A stretch of 7,508 nucleotides of DNA, taken from assembly GCA_028717525.1 (NCBI GenBank), contig JAQUNT010000100.1, positions 1 to 7,508 on the forward strand. The letters are read 5' to 3'. Below are positions 1 through 6,866 of the stretch, piece by piece (the stretch's first letter is position 1; every line of letters begins with the position of its first letter). This DNA is from Elusimicrobiota bacterium (lineage in GTDB: Bacteria; Elusimicrobiota; Elusimicrobia; UBA1565; UBA9628). The notes below the pieces were generated by a model. That model ran no database searches. It worked only from the letters and a program-made list of their open reading frames with translations, and had not been told where the DNA came from. A program made the position numbers and the translations under genes.

Positions 1-600
1 CCGGAAGGACTGGGCCGCCTGCGCGAGGTCGCCGGCGCGGTAGAAACGGATCCCGGCCCGGAAGAGCTGCCGGGCCGACTCCGCCTCGTCCGGGGTCACC
101 ACGGTGGACGTGGAGATCTCGACCAGGGGCAGGGCTTCCGTCGACATCCTCACCGACGAGGCGCCCGGCGCCGCGCGGCCCTTGGGAAGGCTTCCCGGGG
201 AGGCCGGAGCCGCGGCCCCGGCGGGCTCCAGGCTGAGCGCGGTGTTGAGCAGGATCATCGCATCCTGCGGCCGGCCCTTCTCGTAGGAGTCCGCCGCGCC
301 CCGGAGCAGGGCCGTGAACATGTCCGCGTCGGGAGCCGCGCCGCCCGTTCGCCCGTCCTTTCTGACCGCGACCCTCCGCCCCGGCCCCAGGGCCTTCTCG
401 CGCTTGGTGAGGTTGGCCTGCCACAGGTCCTTGAGGAGGGCCTGGGCCCTCTGGTTGCCCGGGTCAGCCGACATCTCCTCCAGGATGATGCGCATGGCGG
501 CCAGATCGCTCTGGGACGCCGCGCTCTCGCGCGCCGGCGCCTGGCACTGCCCGGAAGGACCGCCGAGCAGGAAGAGCAGGCACAGGCTGGCTTTCATCAT
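1..600 (-). CDS. Exported TPR-repeat protein, N-terminal part (C-terminus beyond left edge)
   Basis: The minus-strand frame is open from ATG at 600 to base 1: 200 codons with no stop, so the gene is cut by the window edge. Residues 1-22 (MMKASLCLLFLLGG...) look like a signal peptide. There is a Cys at 19, but the preceding residues (Ser-Gly-Gln) do not fit a lipobox, so I do not call a lipoprotein. Residues about 96-126 (LLRGAADSYEKGRPQDAMILLNTALSLEP) fit one TPR unit. Residues 175-200 (ARQLFRAGIRFYRAGDLAQAAQSFR) fit the start of another. Between them is a low-complexity Ala/Pro/Gly/Ser linker. TPR units mediate protein-protein contacts, so an envelope scaffold or assembly role is likely, but no specific function can be given. 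GC-rich third positions support coding. A second ATG at 597 is an equally possible start, and the Shine-Dalgarno is weak (AAGA). It lies downstream of kbl on the same strand but has its own candidate -10. Confidence 0.8.
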   Translation of the reverse strand, partial: MMKASLCLLFLLGGPSGQCQAPARESAASQSDLAAMRIILEEMSADPGNQRAQALLKDLWQANLTKREKALGPGRRVAVRKDGRTGGAAPDADMFTALLRGAADSYEKGRPQDAMILLNTALSLEPAGAAAPASPGSLPKGRAAPGASSVRMSTEALPLVEISTSTVVTPDEAESARQLFRAGIRFYRAGDLAQAAQSFR

Positions 601-632
601 GGTCTTCTTAACGCCTCTGCGTTTAAAAACGG

Positions 633-638
633 ATTATA
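633..638 (-). promoter_or_regulatory. Candidate -10 box (TATAAT) for the TPR gene
   Basis: Read on the minus strand, a perfect TATAAT lies 32 bases before the ATG at 600, in a locally AT-rich stretch inside otherwise GC-rich DNA. No TTGACA-like -35 is visible at 16-18 bp. A short dyad, AACGC-CTCT-GCGTT (610-623), lies between this box and the start codon and would fall in the 5' leader. This suggests the TPR gene can be transcribed independently of kbl. Confidence 0.5.
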
Positions 639-657
639 TTAGCATTTCTCGCTGGAC

Positions 658-1851
658 TTAGATGATGCCGAGCTCCTTTCCGACCCGCCCGAACTTCTCC
701 AGGGCGAAGTCCAGGTCGCGCTCCGTGTGCCCGGAGGATACGATGGTGCGCAGGCGGTCCTTGCCCCGCGGCACGGTCGGATAGCAGATGGAGAGGGCGA
801 AGACCCCCTCCTCGAAGAGCCGGGCGCTGAACTTCTGGGCCTTGGCCGTCTCCCCCACCATGACCGGGGTGATCGGGGTCTCGCTGGCCCCGGTGTCGAA
901 GCCCAGCTTCTGCAAGCCCTCCTTGAAGTGGCGGGCGTTGGCCCAGAGCCTCTCGATGCGCTGGGGCTCCAGCATCAGGATGTCCAGGGCCGCGATGCAG
1001 GTGGCGGTCACCGACGGCGGATGCGAGCTCGAGAACCCGAACGGCCGGCCCGTGCAGACCAGGTAGTCGCGCAGGGACTTCGCGCCCGCCACGTAACCTC
1101 CGATGGCGCCCACCGCCTTGGACAGGGTGCCGATCTGGATCTGCACCTTCTGGGTCAGGCCGAAGTGGTCCGGGGTGCCGCGGCCGTTGCGGCCCAGCAC
1201 GCCCGAGGCGTGGGCGTCGTCCACCATCACGAAGGCGCCGTGCTTCTCGGCCAGCTCCACGATCTGCGGCAGGGGGGCGATATCGCCGTCCATGCTGAAG
1301 ACCCCGTCCGTCACGATCATCTTGCGCCGCGCGGCCTTGCCCTCGGGAGACTCCAGGATGGCCTGGAGGGCCTTCATATCCTTGTGCGGGTAGATCCTGC
1401 GCGCGGCCTTGGAGAGCCTGCCCCCGTCGATGATGGAGGCGTGGTTGAGCTCGTCGGAGACCAGCAGGTCCTTCTCGTCGGTCATCAGGCTCTGGCAGCA
1501 GGCCACGTTCACGGTGAAGCCCGACTGGAACACCAGGGCCGCCTCGGTCCCCTTGAACTCGGCGAGCTTCTTCTCCAGCTGCATGTGGATGTCCATGGTG
1601 CCGATGATGGTCCGCACCGCGGCCGTGCCCACGCCGTACTTGTCGATGGCCGCCTGGGCCGCCGCCTTCAGGGCCGGATGGTTGGCCAGGTCGAGGTAGT
1701 TGTTGGAGGTGAGGTTCACCACTTTCTTGCCGTCGATGACCGAGACCGGCTCCTGCGGACCCTCCAGGATGCGCAGCTTGACGAAGCGCCCCTCGTTCTT
1801 GAGCTTCGTGATCTCGTCGTCCAGGAATCCCATCAGTTTCGCGGTCACCAT
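658..1851 (-). CDS. kbl: Glycine C-acetyltransferase (2-amino-3-ketobutyrate CoA ligase), PLP-dependent
   Basis: 397 residues, the usual Kbl length (E. coli about 398). Kbl joins glycine and acetyl-CoA to 2-amino-3-ketobutyrate, or runs in reverse to finish threonine breakdown after threonine dehydrogenase. It is a cytosolic fold-type I PLP enzyme. Visible family features: TSNNYLDLANHP (48-59), GVGTAAVRTIIGT (73-85), the FQSGF segment near 108-112, SDELNHASIIDG (132-143), TDGVFSMDGD (181-190), the cofactor-binding DDAHASG (211-217), the PLP-lysine motif GTLSKAVG with Lys245, and RLWANARHFKEGL (301-313), which closely resembles Kbl rather than BioF. The start at 1851 is chosen because GAGG sits 5 bases upstream and the length then fits. 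Opening the frame to 1962 adds 37 residues with poor codon character and no family counterpart. The relatives 8-amino-7-oxononanoate synthase and other alpha-oxoamine synthases are the main alternatives. No threonine dehydrogenase gene is adjacent. Confidence 0.88.
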   Translation of the reverse strand: MVTAKLMGFLDDEITKLKNEGRFVKLRILEGPQEPVSVIDGKKVVNLTSNNYLDLANHPALKAAAQAAIDKYGVGTAAVRTIIGTMDIHMQLEKKLAEFKGTEAALVFQSGFTVNVACCQSLMTDEKDLLVSDELNHASIIDGGRLSKAARRIYPHKDMKALQAILESPEGKAARRKMIVTDGVFSMDGDIAPLPQIVELAEKHGAFVMVDDAHASGVLGRNGRGTPDHFGLTQKVQIQIGTLSKAVGAIGGYVAGAKSLRDYLVCTGRPFGFSSSHPPSVTATCIAALDILMLEPQRIERLWANARHFKEGLQKLGFDTGASETPITPVMVGETAKAQKFSARLFEEGVFALSICYPTVPRGKDRLRTIVSSGHTERDLDFALEKFGRVGKELGII

Positions 1852-1858
1852 GGCGGCC

Positions 1859-1960
1859 TCACTCGAAGAGATTGCGCAGGACGAACGCCGGGTTCTCCTT
1901 GCGCTCACGGATGCGGCGGAAGTCTCGCGAGCCCAATCTATCATTTTTGGTAAACTCCAC
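1859..1960 (-). CDS. Doubtful small reading frame (33 codons) just upstream of kbl
   Basis: A minus-strand frame opening with GTG at 1960 and ending in TGA at 1859-1861, only 7 bases before the kbl ATG. The product would begin VEFTKNDRL and end with the charged segment FRRIRERKENPAFVLRNLFE. The last 21 codons before the stop have G or C at the third position in 19 cases, much more coding-like than the overlapping kbl-frame extension. The first 12 codons do not show this bias. There is no clear Shine-Dalgarno before the GTG, and a TTG at 1936 is another possible start. I do not recognise the sequence. It could be a small protein translationally linked to kbl, the remnant of a lost gene's 3' end, or chance in GC-rich DNA. 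Confidence 0.25.
   Translation of the reverse strand: MEFTKNDRLGSRDFRRIRERKENPAFVLRNLFE
1939..1944 (+). promoter_or_regulatory. Candidate -10 box (TATCAT) for hypCDE
   Basis: TATCAT lies 20 bases before the hypC ATG, in a short AT-rich island within the 113-bp kbl/hypC divergent region. Transcription would start about 10-15 bases before the ATG, giving a very short leader. This fits the absence of any clear Shine-Dalgarno before hypC. No -35 hexamer is recognisable. The same hexamer precedes two other genes in this window. Confidence 0.35.
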
Positions 1961-1964
1961 ATAT

Positions 1965-2212
1965 ATGTGCCTCGGCATCCCGGGGAAGGTGGCCAGCATC
2001 GCCGTCGCTGAGAGCGGCCTGGCCGCGGGCAAGATCGACTTCAACGGCATCGTCAAGGATGCCTGCCTGGCCTACGTGCCCGAGGCCAAGGTCGGCGACT
2101 ACGTCATCGTGCACGCCGGCTTCGCCATCAGCGTCCTCGACGAGGCGTCAGCGGCGGAGACCTTCAAGTACCTCGACGAGCTCGAGGCCGCCGGCGCCGG
2201 GCAGGAGCAGCC

Positions 2213-2216
<4 letters not shown>
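1965..2216 (+). CDS. hypC: HypC family [NiFe] hydrogenase maturation chaperone
   Basis: 83 residues, typical for HypC/HybG. The N-terminus MCLGIPGKV carries the invariant Cys2, which in this family holds iron together with HypD and contacts the hydrogenase large-subunit precursor. The conserved segment [18 protein letters not shown] (43-60) includes His50, equivalent to the conserved HypC histidine. The protein is a small cytosolic OB-fold chaperone that delivers the Fe(CN)2CO unit. The start at 1965 is fixed by the Met-Cys motif; longer versions of the frame would bury it. The TGA at 2214-2216 overlaps the GTG start of hypD, so the two genes are translationally coupled. No clear Shine-Dalgarno precedes hypC. 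The last residues ([10 protein letters not shown]) share a 15-base exact repeat with the hypD start. Confidence 0.96.
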
Positions 2217-3291
<1,075 letters not shown>

Positions 3292-3295
<4 letters not shown>

Positions 3296-4335
3296 AGCAG
3301 GATATCAGCCTCTCCTGCCCGGTCCCGCACGCGCCCGAGCGCACGGTCACCTTGGCCCACGGCAGCGGCGGGCGCCTCATGCACAAGCTCATCGCCGACA
3401 TCTTCCTCAAGGCTTTCGACGACCCGGCCCTGCACGAGGCGCACGACGGAGCTCGGCTGGAGCCCTGCCCGGACCGGCTGGCCTTCACCACGGATTCCTT
3501 CGTGGTGCGGCCCATGTTCTTCCCGGGCGGCGACATCGGCTCCCTGGCCGTGCACGGCACCTGCAACGACCTGGCCATGTGCGGGGCCCAGCCGATGTAT
3601 CTGTCCTGCGGCTTCATCATCGAGGAGGGCCTGTGCCTCGACGCCCTGGAGGCCGCGGCCAAGTCCATGGCCGCCGCGGCCGCCGAGGTCGGAGCCCGCA
3701 TCGTGACCGGGGACACCAAGGTGGTGGAGCGCGGCAAGGGCGACGGGATCTACATCAACACCGCGGGCGTGGGCCGCATCGTGGCCTTGAACCCGGTCTC
3801 CCCGCAGCGCGTGCGGCCCGGCCACGCGGTCATCGTCAGCGGAGACGTGGGCGCGCACGGCGCGGCCATCCTCTCCGTGCGCGAGGGGCTCGCGTTCGAG
3901 ACCGGGCTCAAGAGCGACGCCGGGCACCTCTGGCCCGCGGTGCGCGAGCTGCTCGAGGCCGACGTGGACGTCGCCTGCCTGCGCGACCTCACGCGCGGCG
4001 GCCTGGCCACGACCCTCAACGAGATCGCGGCCAAGGCCTCCTGCTGCATCTCCATCGACGAGGAGAAGGTCCCGGTACGCCGCGAGGTGGAAGGCGCCTG
4101 CGAGATGTTCGGCCTGGACCCGCTCTACATGGCCTGCGAGGGCCGCCTGGCCGCCTTCGTGCCGCCGGACCACGCGGACCGGGCCCTGGCCGCGCTCAAA
4201 GCCGCGGGCTGCGCGCCGGTCGTGGTCGGCAGCGTGAACGACAGGCCCGCCGGCGAGGTGCGCCTCAAGACCCGCATCGGCGTGGAGCGCGTCTTGGACA
4301 TGCTCAGCGGCGAGCAGCTGCCCCGGATCTGCTGA
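3292..4335 (+). CDS. hypE: HypE, carbamoyl dehydratase making the CN ligand precursor
   Basis: 347 residues, normal for HypE of the PurM/AIR-synthase-like superfamily. HypE accepts a carbamoyl group from HypF on its C-terminal cysteine and dehydrates it with ATP to thiocyanate, which HypCD turns into an iron-bound cyanide. The protein ends in PRIC, so the essential terminal cysteine (Cys347) is present. Other family features: [14 protein letters not shown] (21-34), [10 protein letters not shown] (65-74), [11 protein letters not shown] (89-99), the ATP-binding stretch [22 protein letters not shown] (138-159), and [17 protein letters not shown] (230-246). The ATG at 3292 overlaps the hypD stop (ATGA). 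The frame is open far upstream, but that part is only the shadow of hypD. No good Shine-Dalgarno precedes hypE, so translation probably depends on coupling. It ends 16 bases from the convergent beta-barrel gene, with no obvious hairpin terminator. Confidence 0.97.
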
Positions 4336-4351
4336 GTCCCTGTCCCCCGCG

Positions 4352-5155
4352 TCAGAAGAAGAAATCGACCTCGGTCCCCAGCTTGAACTTATAGAGGTCG
4401 TAGTCCCGAACCAGGGGGATGCTGATCTCCAAGGATGCCGCCGCGGTCTTCTGCCACACCTTGCCGAAGAGGAAGTCGAAGGGGATGAACCAACGCCCGG
4501 TGTCTCCGGGCTGCAGGTCGCCGGCATTGTAGCTGATGTCCGAACTCGGGTAGAGGTCGAAGAACCAATCCTGGCAGAAGGTGAGGTTGAGGTTCGGCTT
4601 GAAATGCCAGACGCGGACCGGGCTGCGGTCCGGGTCTCCCGCCACGTCCTGGTCGTAGCTGGCTTGCAGCAGGAGCCAGTCGTCCTCGCCGTGTCCGGGC
4701 AGGCCGAACCTGATGCCCGCGCCCGGCGCCAGGCGGTACTTGCCGTCGCCCAGATGGGTCTGGCTGGCCGTGGGGAAGATGGCCGCCGCCCCGAGGCCCC
4801 AATAGACCGTGTCGTTGACCTTGCTGACCAGCAATCCGAACAACTGCGCGTCGCCCAGGCCGCCCTGGAACGTCCCCGGGCCCGCGGCGTCGTTCGCGTC
4901 GATGGGCAGATCCAGGCCCAGATTCAACTTCCAAACCGGGCTCAGGATGAAGGGCTTCTGCGCTTCGAGCGTGTTCAGATGGTCGTCATACTCGGGCGTG
5001 CCGAGACGCTGATACTGGTACAGCCAGCCGACTTTGCTCAGCGGCCGGGCGAGGTCCCTGCCGTTGTTGGCATCCTCCTTCCCGGCCTGTGCCGAGGCGG
5101 AGCCCAAAGCGCAGAACAGGACGAGGGCGGGCCGCGCGAGCCGGAGGGATCTCAT
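4352..5155 (-). CDS. Outer-membrane beta-barrel protein, Phenol_MetA_deg/transporter-like
   Basis: 267 residues. Residues 1-22 form a clear signal peptide (MRSLRLARPALVLFCALGSASA, likely cut after ASA). The mature part alternates polar and aromatic residues as beta-hairpins do, for example VWKLNLGLDLPI (74-85), YWGLGAAAIFPTA (118-130), VRVWHFKPNLNLTF (180-193) and ASLEISIPLV (240-249). It ends in Phe, the usual outer-membrane barrel signature. The segment GLGDAQLFGLLVSK...FPTASQTHLGDGKYRLAPGAGI (99-148) resembles the family named after the 'MetA-pathway of phenol degradation', whose members are outer-membrane proteins of mostly unknown substrate. The start at 5155 is chosen for the signal peptide and for AAGGA six bases upstream; the upstream frame extension to 5281 has no such support. 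It is divergent from the CDF-type gene and may be co-regulated with it. I infer the family from sequence feel, not from a search. Confidence 0.75.
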   Translation of the reverse strand: MRSLRLARPALVLFCALGSASAQAGKEDANNGRDLARPLSKVGWLYQYQRLGTPEYDDHLNTLEAQKPFILSPVWKLNLGLDLPIDANDAAGPGTFQGGLGDAQLFGLLVSKVNDTVYWGLGAAAIFPTASQTHLGDGKYRLAPGAGIRFGLPGHGEDDWLLLQASYDQDVAGDPDRSPVRVWHFKPNLNLTFCQDWFFDLYPSSDISYNAGDLQPGDTGRWFIPFDFLFGKVWQKTAAASLEISIPLVRDYDLYKFKLGTEVDFFF

Positions 5156-5180
5156 CTCAAGTCCTTGGCCGTGAAGGCAG

Positions 5181-5186
5181 ATGATA
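5181..5186 (-). promoter_or_regulatory. Candidate -10 box (TATCAT) for the beta-barrel gene
   Basis: On the minus strand TATATCATCTGCC lies about 26 bases before the beta-barrel ATG at 5155. The hexamer 17 bp upstream reads ACATCC, which is not a good -35 but is one arm of a perfect dyad. This places a possible operator across the -35 region. Confidence 0.4.
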
Positions 5187-5188
5187 TA

Positions 5189-5209
5189 ACATCCAGGGCA
5201 TGAGGATGT
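5189..5209. promoter_or_regulatory. Operator-like inverted repeat ACATCC-N9-GGATGT
   Basis: Two perfect 6-base arms (5189-5194 and 5204-5209) are separated by 9 bases, giving a 21-bp dyad of the size bound by many dimeric helix-turn-helix repressors. It lies in the 111-bp gap between two divergent genes. It would cover the spacer and -35 region of the beta-barrel promoter and lies about 24 bases upstream of the candidate -10 of the CDF-type gene. A chance 6-bp dyad cannot be excluded. Confidence 0.35.
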
Positions 5210-5232
5210 CCAATCCGCGGACGGCAATGAAG

Positions 5233-5238
5233 TATGAT
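5233..5238 (+). promoter_or_regulatory. Candidate -10 box (TATGAT) for the CDF-type gene
   Basis: TATGAT lies 28 bases before the ATG at 5267, giving a leader of roughly 20 bases. The following bases (ATGGTCTGCC) partly mirror those downstream of the divergent beta-barrel promoter. An ATG at 5234 lies inside this box, which argues against it being the translation start. No -35 hexamer is recognisable. Confidence 0.35.
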
Positions 5239-5266
5239 ATGGTCTGCCGGCGGTCGTCCCCGGAAC

Positions 5267-6196
5267 ATGACGCAGCCACACGATAGCTCCATCGCGGCGG
5301 ACTCAGGCGGCGACGCGGACAAGGTCCGTTCGCTCTTTCACAGCCTGGTGACGGATTTCGTCCTCTTCCTGCCCGATGTCGTCGCCGCCGTGCTGGCGAA
5401 CTCGATCATCCTGCTCGCAGACGTCTTGAAGTGCGCCTGCGAGCTTCTCGCCACCCTGCTGGCCTGGCTGGCGCTCAGACGGATATCCCGGGGCGAGTCC
5501 GCGGAATATGAGTACGGCGTCGGGAAGCTCGAGAACCTGACCAGCATCATCGTGGGCGCGGTCATGTCGGTCTGCTTCGCCATCGTCGTCTTCACCGCCG
5601 TCTACAGGATGCTGCATCCTTCCCCCATCCATAGCGGAGGGGCCGGCCTGGCCGTATTCCTCATGCTGTGCGGGATGTGCGCCAACACCTGGCTCTGGAT
5701 CAAGAATTACAGGATCGCCAAGCTGGAGCACTCTCCCATCATGGAATCCCAGTGGCGGCTCTTCAGGACCAAGGCCATGGCGGATTCCCTGGTCTTCGCC
5801 TCCCTCATCCTCAGCCTGGGCCTGGGCCGGTACGCCTGGTCCGTCTACATCGACCCCGCGGCCTCCTTCGTCATCGCGGCCATCCTGCTGTTCTCCATCC
5901 ACGCCGTCATCACCCATTCGGTCTACGATCTGCTGGACAAGACCCTCGACGAGGGCGTGCAGCTGATCATCATCAACAAGCTGGTGGCCTTCTTCCACGA
6001 ATACAAGGAGCTCCACGGCGTGCGCTCCCGGCGCTCGGGGGGAGACATCTTCATAGAGATCTTCCTGGAGTTCGACGGCGCCCGGAGCATGGCCGAGGTT
6101 CAAAAGGTCATCAACGACATGAAGGGGACCATCGAGAAGAGCATCAGGGGGAGCTCCGTCTCCATCATCCCGACGACCACGAATGTGACGGACTAG
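5267..6196 (+). CDS. Cation diffusion facilitator (CDF)-type membrane protein with altered metal sites
   Basis: 309 residues with the CDF layout: about six membrane segments (roughly 28-47, 48-71, 92-113, 124-146, 170-188, 192-213), then a cytoplasmic domain of about 95 residues. CDF proteins normally export Zn, Fe, Mn, Co or Cd against protons. Alignment to family motifs is clear: ANSIILLADVLKCACELLATLLAWLALR (44-71) matches the segment-2 motif and YEYGVGKLEN (81-90) the YGHGKxE loop. KAMADSLVFASLIL (169-182) matches the segment-5 motif, and RSRRSGGDIFIEIFLEFD (253-270) the C-terminal domain. However, the metal ligands differ. The usual H/DxxxD of segment 2 is Lys55-xxx-Glu59, and HxxxD of segment 5 is Lys169-xxx-Asp173. 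The loop His is Val85, and the C-terminal-domain His is Phe266. It may move something other than a usual divalent metal. The start at 5267 is preferred over 5234, which lies in the promoter box; the Shine-Dalgarno is weak. It is divergent from the beta-barrel gene. Confidence 0.85.
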   Translation: MTQPHDSSIAADSGGDADKVRSLFHSLVTDFVLFLPDVVAAVLANSIILLADVLKCACELLATLLAWLALRRISRGESAEYEYGVGKLENLTSIIVGAVMSVCFAIVVFTAVYRMLHPSPIHSGGAGLAVFLMLCGMCANTWLWIKNYRIAKLEHSPIMESQWRLFRTKAMADSLVFASLILSLGLGRYAWSVYIDPAASFVIAAILLFSIHAVITHSVYDLLDKTLDEGVQLIIINKLVAFFHEYKELHGVRSRRSGGDIFIEIFLEFDGARSMAEVQKVINDMKGTIEKSIRGSSVSIIPTTTNVTD

Positions 6197-6214
6197 CGGG
6201 ACTTCCCTCCGCCG

Positions 6215-6577
6215 TCAAGCCGGGGAATGGGGCTGCGACGGGCTCGCCGGATGCTTGGCGGCGTCCGCGACGGTCGGATAGACGCGGAAGATGGAGCCGA
6301 ACCCCGACAGTTCGAAGACCTGGGCCACCGGGTCCTGCAGTCCCGCGAAGAGCATCTCGCCGCCCTTCGAGTGCAGGCGCTTGGCGATCTTGAGGATGCA
6401 GCGCAAGCCGTTGCTGCTGATGTACTCCAGAGCCGCGAGATTCAGCAGGACGGCGTTCTCGCCTTTATCGACCAGCTCCTCCAGGCGGCTGGCGAAGGAG
6501 GCGGAGGTCATGGCGTCGATCCTGCCCTTGATGGAGACGACGGCCCAGCGGGTTTCCTTCGCGACGATGATATCCAT
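6215..6577 (-). CDS. STAS-domain protein, anti-sigma-factor antagonist type
   Basis: 120 residues with a single STAS domain covering almost the whole protein. Such proteins (SpoIIAA/RsbV-like) bind a serine-kinase anti-sigma factor and are switched off when it phosphorylates a conserved serine. Key segments are VVSIKGRIDAMTSASFASRLEELV (13-36), NAVLLNLAALEYISSNGLRCILKIAKRL (41-68) and FAGLQDPVAQVFELSGF near 75-92. In YISSNGLR, Ser55 aligns with the phosphorylated serine of SpoIIAA. The usual preceding Asp is Ser54, which is common in the YISSxGLR subgroup. The start at 6577 is chosen because GGAGAGG lies just upstream and the STAS domain begins at once; the frame stays open to 6760, but that part has no family match. 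A stable hairpin precedes the Shine-Dalgarno. No kinase, phosphatase or sigma gene is adjacent. The tail HPASPSQPHSPA is low complexity. The convergent CDF-type gene ends 18 bases away. Confidence 0.88.
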   Translation of the reverse strand: MDIIVAKETRWAVVSIKGRIDAMTSASFASRLEELVDKGENAVLLNLAALEYISSNGLRCILKIAKRLHSKGGEMLFAGLQDPVAQVFELSGFGSIFRVYPTVADAAKHPASPSQPHSPA

Positions 6578-6590
6578 GGCCTCTCCGGTC

Positions 6591-6613
6591 GGACGCGGGA
6601 CCTGGCCGCGTCC
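6591..6613 (-). promoter_or_regulatory. Hairpin in the STAS 5' leader, next to the ribosome-binding site
   Basis: A perfect 8-bp inverted repeat, GGACGCGG / CCGCGTCC, with a 7-base loop. Read on the minus strand it ends only 4 bases before the Shine-Dalgarno (GGAGAGG) of the STAS gene. The loop contains GGTC, which could pair with the GACC immediately 3' of the stem, making a possible pseudoknot next to the ribosome-binding site. This suggests translational control, but only base pairing is seen. On the plus strand it is followed by only TTT and has no upstream gene to terminate. Confidence 0.45.
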
Positions 6614-6804
6614 TTTGCTGCTCTGCTCCCCAATACTATCATTTCGGAGAGGGAGTCGAACTGCGGGAGGGATGGCCCCGCTTCCATCCGCCCGGCCGGA
6701 GACGGGCGCTGGGACCCGTTGTCTTGAGTTGTTCATATGCTGTCGCTCATGCCCCGACATTTATGCTGTCTGGTCGCTCAGTCTTCCTCGCCGTCTAGGT
6801 ATGG

Positions 6805-6810
6805 TATCAT
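6805..6810 (+). promoter_or_regulatory. Candidate extended -10 (TGG-TATCAT) for the CsgG-like gene
   Basis: TATGGTATCAT contains a TGN extension directly before TATCAT, the form that can replace a -35. It lies 56 bases before the ATG at 6867, leaving a leader of about 50 bases. The downstream bases CTCGCC resemble those after the beta-barrel promoter (CTGCC). Confidence 0.45.
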
Positions 6811-6866
6811 CTCGCCAGTTATTGTCAGCGTTGAGTTTTGCAGCAGTACTCTGGCCAAGAACAGAC

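Larger units (their letters stand above)
6578..6866. other. Intergenic region between divergent STAS and CsgG-like genes
   Basis: 289 bases with no gene I can support. From the STAS side it holds the ribosome-binding site (GGAGAGG), a hairpin at 6591-6613, and a weak -10-like TAGTAT (6633-6638, minus strand, preceded by TG). From about 6720 rightwards the DNA becomes less GC-rich. It then contains two copies of ATGCTGTC 26 bases apart (6737 and 6763) and the extended -10 of the CsgG-like gene at 6805-6810. The minus frame is open across part of it, but its predicted peptide has no recognisable character. Confidence 0.6.

Noticed and set aside
610..623. AACGC-CTCT-GCGTT hairpin as a terminator for kbl
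   Set aside because: Only 5 bp, no U-run following it on the minus strand, and it lies downstream of a TATAAT box. More likely incidental in the TPR leader.
727..1953. 408-codon plus-strand open frame opposite kbl
   Set aside because: Mirror of a strongly GC3-biased gene on the other strand. The product is His/Gly/Arg/Asp-rich with no family character, and kbl is certain.
1852..1962. Longer N-terminus for kbl, starting at 1962 or at the ATG with GGAG upstream near 1944
   Set aside because: Codon quality is poor in that frame, the added residues have no counterpart in Kbl, and the ATG at 1851 has a good Shine-Dalgarno and gives the normal length.
4336..4351. Terminator between convergent hypE and beta-barrel genes
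   Set aside because: The 16-base gap has no inverted repeat or T-run. Termination must occur elsewhere or by Rho.
5303..6103. 266-codon minus-strand open frame opposite the CDF-type gene
   Set aside because: The translation is a Gly/Asp/His/Glu-rich shadow. The plus-strand gene has membrane segments and clear family motifs.
6197..6214. Terminator between the convergent CDF-type and STAS genes
   Set aside because: The 18-base gap holds no hairpin with a T-run on either strand.
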